Notes under the pieces: generated by a model
Databases searched by the model: none
The model's input: the letters and a program-made list of their open reading frames with translations, nothing else
What the model was told of the DNA's origin: nothing
Shown here: piece by piece, positions 44,923 through 53,293 of the stretch
Numbering within the stretch: the first letter of the stretch is position 1
Layout of the letters: each line of letters begins with the position of its first letter
Translations under genes and position numbers: made by a program
Assembly (NCBI GenBank): GCA_002840125.1
Contig: PGZF01000005.1
Coordinates: 248,001-312,000, forward strand
Length of the DNA stretch: 64,000 bases
Reading direction: 5' to 3'
Origin: Gammaproteobacteria bacterium HGW-Gammaproteobacteria-15
Lineage (GTDB): Bacteria > Pseudomonadota > Gammaproteobacteria > Enterobacterales > Alteromonadaceae

Positions 44923-45492
44923 TTATCCAGCCGCAATAACACTAAGCCATCGCAGTACATCAGCCTCATTAAAGCTGCCAATTAAGCGGTAAATGTTGTT
45001 GCTGTCACCAACGATAATAAAAACTGTATTGTCAGCAGCACCTTCGTTTAACCGCACATAGGCTGTCATATTCCCATTACTAAACTGCATAAGCCGGGTT
45101 TCAGTTTCAATACCAAATACCTGTAGCAATACCTGCTGTTTAGGCGACAGATTTGAGCTACCACGCCAGGAAAACAAAGCATCTAATGCCTGGCGGGCAT
45201 TTGCCGTTTCTAAACGGGCGGGTAAACCAGACAATGCCTTATCGGCAGATTCATAACTAAGCGCATCAAAGCGGCTTTCGCCTTGCTCAAACACTATGGT
45301 TGGGGTTACGCCTGCCAGCACTTCAACCTTGCTGTAAGTTTCGGCGCTTGTACAAATACGCAGATCAACAAAAGTGATGGTGACAGCATTAGTGTTGCAA
45401 TTAAATGCAGGCCACGCTGTAACTGTTGGCTGCGCTGGTAAACTGCAAGAAGACAAGGCAAACAGCGAAAGTAATAGAAGTTGTTTAATCAT
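44923..45492 (-). CDS. Lipoprotein of unknown function
   Basis: 189 residues from ATG 45492, chosen because it begins a lipoprotein signal (LLLSLFALSSC); 24 codons upstream are open but unlikely. The body has a cysteine pair (FNCNTN, LRICTS), a helix KALSGLPARLETANARQALDAL and a final RLIGSFNEADVLRWLSVIAAG. No family recognised. Codon use matches the core genome, unlike the cassettes to its left, so it marks the return to chromosomal sequence. Confidence 0.7.
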   Translation of the reverse strand: MIKQLLLLSLFALSSCSLPAQPTVTAWPAFNCNTNAVTITFVDLRICTSAETYSKVEVLAGVTPTIVFEQGESRFDALSYESADKALSGLPARLETANARQALDALFSWRGSSNLSPKQQVLLQVFGIETETRLMQFSNGNMTAYVRLNEGAADNTVFIIVGDSNNIYRLIGSFNEADVLRWLSVIAAG

Positions 45493-45635
45493 GTAACTAT
45501 CATCTTCACGTGCTGATGCGACCAAGAAGAAAATCGAATTATAACGGCGCCCTAATACATGCAATTAATTTATATTGGTAAAGTTTTTACAAAGTCTACC
45601 ACTGGCTATACAGCCCACGCATCAGAGAGAGTGAA

Positions 45636-45995
45636 ATGAACGATTACTCAGCTTTAATTCAGCGCCAGCTGGACGCTTACAATAATAGAGATATCGAAGC
45701 CTGGCTAAGTACCTATGCCGAAGATGCACAACAATTCGCTTTACACGGTGCATGCCTGGCTTCTGGCCATGACGAAATGCGTAAACGCATGCTGGTTCGG
45801 TTTGCCGAGCCCGACCTGCATGCCCGCCTTTTAAGCCGTGCTGTTATGGAAAATATCGTGGTAGATCACGAAGTGATTACCCGTAATTTCCCTGAAGGCA
45901 AAGGCGAGCTTGAAATGCTATGCGTTTACGAAGTGCAGAACGGCTTAATTAAAACTGCATCTTTCGCTGTCGGCCAGCCCAAATATATGGTTTAG
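45636..45995 (+). CDS. SnoaL-like/NTF2-fold protein
   Basis: 119 residues: IQRQLDAYNNRDIEAWLSTYAEDAQQF is the typical first helix and strand of steroid isomerase-like NTF2 proteins, GHDEMRKRML follows, and ITRNFPEGKGELEMLCVYEVQNGLI forms the sheet. Related proteins have diverse or unknown roles. GAGAGAGTGAA lies upstream of the ATG. It stands alone between convergent or divergent neighbours. Confidence 0.82.
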   Translation: MNDYSALIQRQLDAYNNRDIEAWLSTYAEDAQQFALHGACLASGHDEMRKRMLVRFAEPDLHARLLSRAVMENIVVDHEVITRNFPEGKGELEMLCVYEVQNGLIKTASFAVGQPKYMV

Positions 45996-46059
45996 CAAAC
46001 TATTAGGGGCAGATTAACATCAGTCTATTTAATTTTAATCTGCCCTCCGTTAATCCAAT

Positions 46060-46197
46060 TTACAAACCAAAAATCTGGATTACGCCGACGGCGATCAGAT
46101 AAATAGCCACAACATAGTTTAGGATCTTTGGCCGGATCAGTATCAGAATACCGGCAACGATAGAGAGCACTGGAATAAGGTCAATATGCAGATTCAT
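46060..46197 (-). CDS. DUF3096 small membrane protein
   Basis: A 45-residue protein: MNLHIDLIPVLSIVAGILIL, then IRPKILNYVVAIYLIAVGVI and QIFGL. Two hydrophobic helices flank a short RPK turn, as in the DUF3096 family, whose function is unknown. AAAGGACAG lies before the ATG. The gene is too short for usual length cut-offs but the family match and the ribosome binding site support it. Confidence 0.85.
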   Translation of the reverse strand: MNLHIDLIPVLSIVAGILILIRPKILNYVVAIYLIAVGVIQIFGL

Positions 46198-46351
46198 AAT
46201 TCTGTCCTTTTATGTTTAAGCTTAGTGGTGGGTGAACTTAAGCAGTGTGCTGCCTGGCAGGAAATATAGCAATTCATTAAGAAAAAGGCGCAGCTAAATT
46301 GCCCCTTACGCTAAACTCGGGTTACCGCAAAGTTTTGCATCAGAGACCCAA

Positions 46352-46765
46352 ATGAAGTCGGAAATGTGGCAATGCCCGAAATGTGCACGCGAGTTTAGCC
46401 GCAAAAGTCAGCGCCATGCTTGTGGCACCGGCAATAGTGCTGATGTATTGCGGGGCCGATCGCAAGAGATTATGGAGGTGTACCGGGCACTGGAAAGCGT
46501 TATCAACAGCCTTGGTAAAGTAGAAACCGTTGCCCGCGACCGCTATGTGCTGTTTCGCAGCCGCCGCATCTTTGTCGACCTGTCGATTATGCAAGACGCA
46601 GTACGGGTGGCGATACATCTTGGTCGCAGAGTCGATAACCCGATTTTTATCAAAGTGGTTGCTGACAGCAAGCAGGTGACTCATGTCGCTAAAATTACCA
46701 ACCTGGCTGAGCTTAAACACATTGAACCACTAATTACAGAGGCCTGGCAGTTTTCACTCGCTTGA
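46352..46765 (+). CDS. DUF5655 domain protein with N-terminal zinc-finger-like motif
   Basis: 137 residues. An N-terminal CPKCAREFSRKSQRHACG (CxxC...HxC) probably binds zinc. The rest (ETVARDRYVLFRSRRIFVDLSIMQDAVRVAIHLG and a final FIKVVADSKQVTHVAKI) matches DUF5655, a family of unknown function, sometimes thought to handle nucleic acids. The open frame begins at ATG 46352 and there is no strong ribosome binding site. A 30-bp palindrome follows its stop. Confidence 0.8.
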   Translation: MKSEMWQCPKCAREFSRKSQRHACGTGNSADVLRGRSQEIMEVYRALESVINSLGKVETVARDRYVLFRSRRIFVDLSIMQDAVRVAIHLGRRVDNPIFIKVVADSKQVTHVAKITNLAELKHIEPLITEAWQFSLA

Positions 46766-46774
46766 AGGCACCTT

Positions 46775-46804
46775 TTAACAGTAGCTATTAATAGCTACTG
46801 TTAA
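46775..46804. repeat. Perfect 30-bp palindrome
   Basis: TTAACAGTAGCTATT is followed at once by its exact reverse complement, so the 30 bases are a perfect palindrome with no loop. It starts nine bases after the DUF5655 stop. It could be a terminator without a T run, or a protein-binding site. Confidence 0.75.
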
Positions 46805-46990
46805 CAGCAGGCGCTATTGAGGTGCAAGCTGGCTCCGGAGCTGCAGTGTTTGCAGCAGCAAATTGCGACACTGCAAACATAACCTGGTACTTTGCAAAAG
46901 CCCTGGCTTTGATGGTTGATTCTGTAAATAGAATTGGTACATTTATTGTCTGTTAAAGAAAATATCATGATTTAACAACAAGGAAAACCA

Positions 46991-47428
46991 ATGAAATTAC
47001 CAACGATTTTAGCTATCGCCCTCGCTACAGCGGTTTTTCAGGCTGACGCTAACATCTATGCAGACGTGCAGCTAAGCCTGCTACAACCGGCAGCCGCTGA
47101 TGCAATCTGGAGCAGAGAAACACAAGTTACCCCCAGGTACCCGATAGAGTTGGCACAACAAGGCATTGCCGGTTGTGGTGTGTTTAACGTGACCATTAAC
47201 GAAAACGGTAAAACCACCGACGTTAGCCTGGTTAACTCAGTGCCCGGCAAAGTGATTGCCAGACCCGCAATTAAAGTGATTAAAAAATGGCAATGGGTTA
47301 ACAACAGCAGTGTAGCTAATGCAGCAGAGCAGAAGCTAATCCGGCTGGATTTCTGCATAGGCGGCAGCACAACCGAGGAAGCAGAAGCCCGCTGTAAAGT
47401 GCAAGCCGCGTTGCCATGTCAGGCTTAG
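46991..47428 (+). CDS. Periplasmic TonB C-terminal domain protein
   Basis: 145 residues with a signal peptide (ILAIALATAVFQADA). The core VTPRYPIELAQQGIAGCGVFNVTINENGKTTDVSLVNSVPG...IKVIKKWQW is the TonB_C fold, as in the energy transducer TonB, but no transmembrane helix or proline-rich stalk is present. Thus it is a stand-alone, soluble version, of unknown role. Four cysteines (GCGV, DFCIG, RCKV, LPCQA) are likely oxidised in the periplasm. AAGGAAAACC precedes the ATG. Confidence 0.8.
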   Translation: MKLPTILAIALATAVFQADANIYADVQLSLLQPAAADAIWSRETQVTPRYPIELAQQGIAGCGVFNVTINENGKTTDVSLVNSVPGKVIARPAIKVIKKWQWVNNSSVANAAEQKLIRLDFCIGGSTTEEAEARCKVQAALPCQA

Positions 47429-47507
47429 AGAAAGAGTTCATAGTTCGTTAATTCCAGCTGTCAGCTGAACTATCTGTTAGGCTGGTCTATTTGCAAAGGC
47501 GACACAG

Positions 47508-48545
47508 ATGTCAGTAAGCAAAACATCAGATGAGCTGTCCCCGCAGCAGCGGGTCCGCTATATCATTCAGGCTATTCGTGCCGAAGAACAATACTGGCGC
47601 AAACGCTACCCCATCCTGCGTTACCAGGACTGGCTTGGGCTGGGTATCTTATTGTTTGCCCTAACGGGGATGCTAACTGCTGCTGGATTATATTACCTGC
47701 AGTTGATCCCGGCCTGGGCCTGTATAATCGTGGCAGCACTGTGTGCATCTCTGTCGCATGAAATTGAACATGATCTGATCCATCGTCAGTATTTTCGTAA
47801 CACGCCAATTATCTATCATGGCATGATGCTGCTAACCTGGTTGATGCGCCCTAACACCGTTAACCCCTGGTACAGGCGCGATATGCATCTGTTACATCAT
47901 AAAGTCTCCGGCACCGCCCAAGATATAGAAGAACGCCTGGTAGGTAATGGCATCGCCTATGGCTTGAGCCGTTTTATCGTAATGTTTGATGGGTTATCGG
48001 GTCTGTTTATACGCCGCGCTATTTTGCGCTGCGAAGTAGACAACTTTTCCGTACAAAAGCTGCTGCAAGCGAGCTTTCCGCTGGCCAGCCTGTACTTTTT
48101 AACTTGGTATGTGTTTTTGCTATTCCACGCCTATGATGCCCTCTTCGGCGGCATTAGTGCAGCACCTTATCCGGACAGCTTAGTATGGCTGATGCAAGGC
48201 ATTGATTTCGCTGTGGTAGTGCTAATCGCCCCTAACGTTCTTCGCTCGTTCTGTTTAAATTTTATCACTTCTCATATGCATTATTACGGCAACGTAGATA
48301 ACTTGCTACAGCAGACTCAAATTCTGGATCGCTGGTATTTTATGCCGCTGCAGCTATTTTGTTGTAACTTTGGCAGTACCCATACTATCCATCATTTTGT
48401 GGTGCATCAGCCATTCTATTTACGCCAGCTGGTAGCCAGAAAAGCCCTTATGGTGCTGCGCGAACAGGGGGTAAGAAACAATGATCTGTCCACTTTTGTT
48501 AGCGGCAATCGCTGGAATGAAGAGCAAACAGTCAGAGCAAATTGA
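47508..48545 (+). CDS. Membrane fatty acid desaturase/alkane hydroxylase-type di-iron protein
   Basis: 345 residues with about four transmembrane segments and the three histidine boxes: HEIEHDLIH (84-92), HLLHH (127-131) and HTIHHFVVH (about 291-299). These bind the di-iron centre of membrane desaturases and hydroxylases, which introduce double bonds or hydroxyls in acyl chains. The exact substrate and position are unknown. No electron donor gene is adjacent. The start fits with GGCGACACAG upstream. Confidence 0.85.
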   Translation: MSVSKTSDELSPQQRVRYIIQAIRAEEQYWRKRYPILRYQDWLGLGILLFALTGMLTAAGLYYLQLIPAWACIIVAALCASLSHEIEHDLIHRQYFRNTPIIYHGMMLLTWLMRPNTVNPWYRRDMHLLHHKVSGTAQDIEERLVGNGIAYGLSRFIVMFDGLSGLFIRRAILRCEVDNFSVQKLLQASFPLASLYFLTWYVFLLFHAYDALFGGISAAPYPDSLVWLMQGIDFAVVVLIAPNVLRSFCLNFITSHMHYYGNVDNLLQQTQILDRWYFMPLQLFCCNFGSTHTIHHFVVHQPFYLRQLVARKALMVLREQGVRNNDLSTFVSGNRWNEEQTVRAN

Positions 48546-48626
48546 TTGCTTATGTTTGTCCGTTAGTTAAATAATGCCTTACGCTACACTTCAACTCAGC
48601 AAGATCCGGGTCGGCAGGCAGGACAC

Positions 48627-48686
48627 GACCTCTTAGAATTGTCTCTGTTTCAACCAGATACCCATTTCAAACAGAGCCAAGAGGTC
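48627..48686 (+). promoter_or_regulatory. Leader hairpin that hides the SDR ribosome binding site
   Basis: Two nested perfect stems: outer GACCTCTT (48627-48634) with AAGAGGTC (48679-48686), and inner CTCTGTTT (48643-48650) with AAACAGAG (48669-48676). The outer right arm contains AGAGG, the ribosome binding site for ATG 48691. It could act as a temperature or ligand-responsive switch; this is inference. Confidence 0.6.
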
Positions 48687-48690
48687 GAAT

Positions 48691-49455
48691 ATGAATACGC
48701 TGAAGAATAAAGTCGTTATTATTACTGGTGCCAGTGCGGGTATTGGTCTTGCAACCGCACGCCTGTTCGCCAGAGAGGGTGCGTCGTTGGTGCTGGCAGC
48801 ACGAAGAGAACCCGAGCTGCAAGCTTTGGCTAATCTTATTACTGAAGAAGGCGGACAAGCGCTGGCAATTGCGGGTGATATTGGTGAAGAGGCATTTGCC
48901 AAAACTCTGGTCGAGCAGACTTTAGCCAAGTTTGGCCGCCTGGATGTCGCGTTTAATAATGCTGGCATACTGGGTGCCAGAGGGCCGGTTCCCGAGATGT
49001 CTTTGCACGATTGGAACCAGGTTATCGCAACGAATCTGACGAGTGCTTTTCTGGCGGCGAAGTACCAACTTCCTGCCATGTTGGCAGGCGGTGGCGGGTC
49101 GATGATTTTTACCTCTACTTTTGTTGGCTATACCGCGGGTATGCCGGGAATGTCTGCCTATGCCGCCAGCAAAGCGGGGTTAATTGGCCTTACCCAGGTA
49201 CTTGCCTGTGAGTATGGTTCTCACAACATCCGGGTAAATGCCTTATTGCCAGGTGGAACTGATACAGCCGCAGCGCAGGAATTTGCCAGTACGCCTGAAG
49301 CGAAGGAGTTTGTCTGCAGCCTGCACGCGCTTAAACGCATCGCTAAGCCAGAGGAGATTGCCCAATCCGCACTTTATCTGGCTTCCGATGCGTCCAGCTT
49401 TACTACGGGATCAGCAATGCTGGTAGACGGCGGTGTCTCCATTAATCGGGTTTAA
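48691..49455 (+). CDS. SDR family oxidoreductase
   Basis: 254 residues, classical short-chain dehydrogenase. TGASAGIG (about 12-19) binds NAD(P), NNAGILGA follows, and the catalytic Ser-Tyr-Lys is seen in TSTFVGYTAGMPGMSAYAASK. The ARR after the second strand suggests NADP(H). The end, ITTGSAMLVDGG-like (FTTGSAMLVDGGVSINRV), is typical of the family. It is followed 11 bases later by an AraC-Ogt gene in the same direction, so the two form an operon. The substrate is unknown. Confidence 0.88.
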   Translation: MNTLKNKVVIITGASAGIGLATARLFAREGASLVLAARREPELQALANLITEEGGQALAIAGDIGEEAFAKTLVEQTLAKFGRLDVAFNNAGILGARGPVPEMSLHDWNQVIATNLTSAFLAAKYQLPAMLAGGGGSMIFTSTFVGYTAGMPGMSAYAASKAGLIGLTQVLACEYGSHNIRVNALLPGGTDTAAAQEFASTPEAKEFVCSLHALKRIAKPEEIAQSALYLASDASSFTTGSAMLVDGGVSINRV

Positions 49456-49466
49456 GAGGCAGTATC

Positions 49467-50306
49467 ATGTCGGACTACGACCGTATTGAAAAAGCTATGG
49501 CCTATATGGTCGACAGGGCAGCTGATCAACCCAGTCTGGCAGAGATTGCCGCCCATATACATCTGAGCCCTTATCACTTTCAACGGCTGTTTTGCCGCTG
49601 GGCAGGCACAACTCCGAAGCGCTTTTTGCAGGTGTTGACATTGGAACGGGGTAAAAAGTTGTTGGACGAATCCCGCTCCTTGCTCGACGTATCACATGAG
49701 ATTGGATTAAGTGGCAGCTCAAGGTTGCATGATCATTTTGTGCAGCTTGAAGCCGTTACACCGGGCGAGTACAAGAATCGGGGCAAGCAGGTAAATGTAG
49801 CATATGGCGTACATTCTACCCCGCTGGGGCCTATGTTTGTGGCAGTAACCCAGCGCGGTGTTTGCCGGGCAGAGTTCATTGGCTTTAATACTGTGGAGGC
49901 GTTACTGGATGACTTGCATAACGCCTGGCCTTTAAGTTCGATCACAGAAAGCATCCCGGCTACACGTCATGCCATTGACGCTTTTTTTGGCCAACATGCA
50001 GCGTCCAGGCAGGGGCCTCTGTCGCTGCACGTGGCAGGAACCAATTTTCAGATCGCGGTATGGCGTGCGCTGCTTAAAATACCTCCTGGCGCTGTAGCCA
50101 GCTACGTACAGGTTGCTGCAATGCTCGGCGCTCCTAAGGCGGCCAGAGCGGTTGGTAACGCCATTGGTGCAAACCCGGTTGCGTTGCTGATCCCATGCCA
50201 TCGGGTTATACAGCAAAGCGGTGCACTGGGTGGTTACCGCTGGGGGCCTGCGAAGAAGCTAATGGCGCAAACATGGGAAACCGGTTTATCTATGCAGACC
50301 TTCTAA
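49467..50306 (+). CDS. AraC-type HTH fused to methylated-DNA-cysteine methyltransferase (Ada-like)
   Basis: 279 residues. An N-terminal AraC helix-turn-helix pair (about 5-100: LAEIAAHIHLSPYHFQRLFCRW, SLLDVSHEIGLSGSSRLHDHF) is joined to an Ogt domain with the active-site PCHRV (Cys244) and GNAIGANP before it. It repairs O6-methylguanine by suicidal transfer and probably regulates alkylation-response genes. Unlike full-length Ada it lacks the N-terminal zinc domain that senses methylphosphotriesters, so how it is activated is unclear. Confidence 0.9.
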   Translation: MSDYDRIEKAMAYMVDRAADQPSLAEIAAHIHLSPYHFQRLFCRWAGTTPKRFLQVLTLERGKKLLDESRSLLDVSHEIGLSGSSRLHDHFVQLEAVTPGEYKNRGKQVNVAYGVHSTPLGPMFVAVTQRGVCRAEFIGFNTVEALLDDLHNAWPLSSITESIPATRHAIDAFFGQHAASRQGPLSLHVAGTNFQIAVWRALLKIPPGAVASYVQVAAMLGAPKAARAVGNAIGANPVALLIPCHRVIQQSGALGGYRWGPAKKLMAQTWETGLSMQTF

Positions 50307-50413
50307 TGCTATCTTCTTTGTTGCAGATCCAGTTTAACTAAGCCAGCAAGTGAGTACCGTTGCTGGGCAAAACATACAGCAAACAGGAGCCAACAATATT
50401 ATGAAGTTTGACA

Positions 50414-50920
50414 ATGACTGGCATTATCTTTAGCGCAACAATCACCATACGTGGTATTAATCCGTACGTACTGGTAAGCGGCGAGCTGGCTACGCAGCTA
50501 AAAGAGCAGTGGCGCAAACCACTGCCGGTGCTGGTGCAGGTAAACGGCAAACCCGAACCACCGTGGCGAATTAATATGATGCCAGTTGGCGATGGCAGTT
50601 TTTATTTATATCTGCATGCCGATGTGCTCAACGCATCCGGCACCGGCGTTGGCGAGGTGGTACAGGTAGCACTGCAATTTGATGCCGGTTACACGCCCGG
50701 GCCTGTTGATCCGATGCCAGACTGGTTCCGCATAGCGTTAGAACAGAACCCAGCAGCCAGCCAACGCTGGGCAGTCCTTATTCCCAGCCTGCAAAAAGAA
50801 ATTTTACGCTATCTGGCCCGGCTAAAGTCCGCTGAGGCACAGGCGCGCAATACCGAACTGGCGATACATGTGCTGGCTGGCGGTAAGGCGCGCTTTCTGG
50901 CGCGTTCCTGGAACGAATAA
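50414..50920 (+). CDS. DUF1905 / YdeI-OmdA family protein
   Basis: 168 residues from ATG 50414; a TTG at 50408 is also in frame. The first 90 residues (FSATITIRGINPYVLVSGELATQLKEQW, PPWRINMMPVGDGSFYLYLHADV) are a DUF1905 beta-barrel; the rest (DWFRIALEQNPAASQRWAVLIPSLQKEILRYLARLKS) is the OmdA/YdeI helical region. YdeI-like proteins have been linked to bacteriocin or peptide resistance but have no known biochemical activity. It stands alone and is convergent with the ArsR gene. Confidence 0.82.
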   Translation: MTGIIFSATITIRGINPYVLVSGELATQLKEQWRKPLPVLVQVNGKPEPPWRINMMPVGDGSFYLYLHADVLNASGTGVGEVVQVALQFDAGYTPGPVDPMPDWFRIALEQNPAASQRWAVLIPSLQKEILRYLARLKSAEAQARNTELAIHVLAGGKARFLARSWNE

Positions 50921-50952
50921 GCCGGCGCTGGGGTAACCGCCAGACCTGGCAT

Positions 50953-51270
50953 TCACTGCTCGGTAAACTGCTTTAATGCCAGCAAGCGTTGATCCCACTG
51001 TGCTTCCAGCGCAGTGATAAAGTCGCGCCCTTGCTGCAGTGCAGCGGCATCCAACTGCACTTTTACTTCACGCCCGGCCGGGTGCAGCTGTACTACTTTT
51101 GCCGACACCAGTGCCTGAATCTGCTTACGGGCGCCCTGACGGCTAATACCAAGATCTTTAGATAGCTCGCCCATACACAGTGCTGTACCGTTCGATAAGC
51201 GCTGCACTATCTGCAACCGCACCGGGTCACCCAGAGCTTTAAATATCTGTGCTATAGCTGCCTGGCTCAC
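50953..51270 (-). CDS. ArsR family winged-helix transcriptional regulator
   Basis: 105 residues with the ArsR fold: IAQIFKALGDPVRLQIVQRLSNGTALCMGELSKDLGISRQGARKQIQALVSAKVV. No metal-binding cysteine pair is visible (only Cys32), so it is probably of the non-metal class that pairs with SRPBCC proteins. Its start overlaps the stop of the SRPBCC gene (51267-51270), so the order is SRPBCC first, then ArsR, contrary to the common order. It probably controls this operon. Confidence 0.88.
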   Translation of the reverse strand: MSQAAIAQIFKALGDPVRLQIVQRLSNGTALCMGELSKDLGISRQGARKQIQALVSAKVVQLHPAGREVKVQLDAAALQQGRDFITALEAQWDQRLLALKQFTEQ

Positions 51271-51713
51271 TTGCCTTCCTCACTGAAGTATTGCTGTAAC
51301 CGTGCCAGCATAAAGTCCCAGCCATTGCTGTTTTGATCCAGGCTGCTTGCGGCTATGTCAGAAGGTAAATCGGCAAAACCGCTTTCCGTTAAGCTGACTT
51401 TGCAGCGGCCCGGCTCTAACTCTGCAATACGAAACTCTACCAGAGTGTGCGGCACCGTTAGCACTTCACCGGTGAAGTTATTGCCGCCAGGCACCCAACG
51501 ATAAGCAAAATAGTGGTAAGGGCTGGCCGCTTCAATATAAACACTGCTTCTGTGTTTTTCACCAAAGCTGAATATGGCTTGTGCCCCCTGCCGGTATTCG
51601 CCTGTTAACGTATCGGGAAACCACTTTACTACCTGCTCCGGCGTGGCAATGGCGTTGTATATACGCTCTGCTGTGGCGTTAATGGTTAGTTCGCGCTGAA
51701 TAATGTTTTGCAT
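51267..51713 (-). CDS. SRPBCC (AHSA1-type) domain protein
   Basis: 148 residues from ATG 51713, with GGAGC five bases upstream; a longer frame to 51749 is less likely. IIQRELTINATAERIYNAIATPEQVVKWFPD is the typical START/AHSA1 beginning, and SNGWDFMLARLQQYFSEEGK is the C-terminal helix over a hydrophobic cavity. Such proteins bind or transform small hydrophobic ligands, often under control of a linked ArsR regulator, as is the case here. The ligand is unknown. Confidence 0.88.
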   Translation of the reverse strand: MQNIIQRELTINATAERIYNAIATPEQVVKWFPDTLTGEYRQGAQAIFSFGEKHRSSVYIEAASPYHYFAYRWVPGGNNFTGEVLTVPHTLVEFRIAELEPGRCKVSLTESGFADLPSDIAASSLDQNSNGWDFMLARLQQYFSEEGK

Positions 51714-52012
51714 AAATTGCTCCGTATCTGAGTTTAGCTTTACTACCATTCAACTAAAGCACAGCACAGCCAAACATGCAACCACATGGTTGCATGTTTT
51801 TTGATAATACTTTTTTGGTAATATTTTATTTGCCATGTCGAATGCGCTGGTAGCCTATTATGGCGCACAGAAGTAGGTACACTTTAACACGGCCCAGCGC
51901 TGCCATTTTGCCGTTTGGCGACACACCAAGCCAAAATGTGTTTTACTGTGCCCTCTTGTCTAAAAACAACATCAGCAGATGTTACCGATTTAGCCGAACC
52001 GGGAGGGCATGT

Positions 52013-53293
52013 ATGGCTGAACGTGGGATCACATACTCTATTGCTGTAATTGGCAGCGGTATGGCGGGGCTGACAGCGGCGTATCGGGCGCGCTGTGCCG
52101 GCCATAGTGTTACTGTATTTGAAACACACAACAACCATGGTATGGATGCTCACCGCCTTAATGTAAACAACGGCCTGGTGGATGTGCCTCTGCGCGTAAT
52201 GAGCCCCGACAGCTGGCCCAGCCTGCTTGCGCTGGCCAAAGAAGTGGGCGTAAGCACTTTTAACGTACACACTCATACCTCCTGCAGTTGGACTAACCGC
52301 CATACCTGGTTTCGTAGTGGCGAAGTGCCGCTGCTACGCTGGCCTTTTATTGGCTCGTGGCGCTACCTGAACCGCCGCGCTCTGCGCATGGGGTTGGGGA
52401 TCTGGCAACTACGGCGTTTAACCCGCCAGCTTGAGCACCTTAGCAACGATGCCACACTGAACGATGCCACGTTAGCTGACATTCTGCAGCAACATAGCTT
52501 CGACTCACTGTTTTGGCGCGGCCTGGTGCTACCCATTCTTACCACCATCTGTACCTGTGAGGAACAACACCTGCTGAACTGGCCGGCAGCGCAGTTGCTG
52601 TCATTACTTAATGGCATTTTGCACAGCAGCCAGCTTTGCCGGCTGGAAGGCGGCACTTCAGCACTGGTGCAGGCGTTAGCTAAGGATCTGCCGTTGCATA
52701 GTGGCAGCCCTGTGGTACAGGTTAAAACAGGCGAACAAGGGGTAAAAGTTTATAACCAACGCGGTGATGGTGGCGTGTTTGACCGGGTTATTGTTGCCAC
52801 CCAGGCTAACCAGCTGAGTTTTTTGGATGACTCCCAGTTTGGCGCTGAGCGCGACATGCTGCAAAACATTCACTTTGATTCAGGCGAGCTATGGGTGCAT
52901 CAGGACAGCCGCTTTATGCCGCTAAAACAACAAGACTGGACAGCACTGAATTTTCAGCTGGATAAAACACTAAAAAAACCGATGTTTACTGTCTGGGTTA
53001 ACAAGGTAGAACCAACGCTTAGCAGCTGCGCGCCGGTGTTTCAAACCTGGAACCCGCTGTTTGAACCAAAACCGGATACCGTGCTGGCACGCATACCGCT
53101 GCAACGCGCAGTGGTTACCCCAGGCACCGCAAAGGTGCACAAGGCCCTTAAGCAATGGCACCACCAAAGCGGCCGTCAGGTGTTCTTTTGTGGCTCATGG
53201 GCCTATGAGGGCGTGCCGCTGCTGGAGTCGGCCGTACAATCAGCCAATGCCGTGGTAGACATTATTAATCAGGCCGTGTTACAGAAGCCGTAG
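52013..53293 (+). CDS. FAD-dependent amine oxidase/desaturase-like protein
   Basis: 426 residues from ATG 52013, with GGGAGGG upstream; the frame is open further but without family match. YSIAVIGSGMAGLTAAYRAR is the FAD dinucleotide-binding motif and VFETHNNHGMDAH the end of the next strand. The late segment (VFFCGSWAYEGVPLLESAVQSANAVVDII) is typical of NAD(P)-binding, FAD amine oxidoreductase-like proteins near carotenoid or lipid genes. Its substrate is unknown. It overlaps the convergent dehydrogenase gene by 29 bases at the end. Confidence 0.8.
   Translation: MAERGITYSIAVIGSGMAGLTAAYRARCAGHSVTVFETHNNHGMDAHRLNVNNGLVDVPLRVMSPDSWPSLLALAKEVGVSTFNVHTHTSCSWTNRHTWFRSGEVPLLRWPFIGSWRYLNRRALRMGLGIWQLRRLTRQLEHLSNDATLNDATLADILQQHSFDSLFWRGLVLPILTTICTCEEQHLLNWPAAQLLSLLNGILHSSQLCRLEGGTSALVQALAKDLPLHSGSPVVQVKTGEQGVKVYNQRGDGGVFDRVIVATQANQLSFLDDSQFGAERDMLQNIHFDSGELWVHQDSRFMPLKQQDWTALNFQLDKTLKKPMFTVWVNKVEPTLSSCAPVFQTWNPLFEPKPDTVLARIPLQRAVVTPGTAKVHKALKQWHHQSGRQVFFCGSWAYEGVPLLESAVQSANAVVDIINQAVLQKP

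Noticed and set aside
51860..52012. Longer N-terminus of the FAD protein from 51860
   Set aside because: The FAD-binding motif begins right after ATG 52013, which has a GGGAGGG site; the upstream part has no family match.
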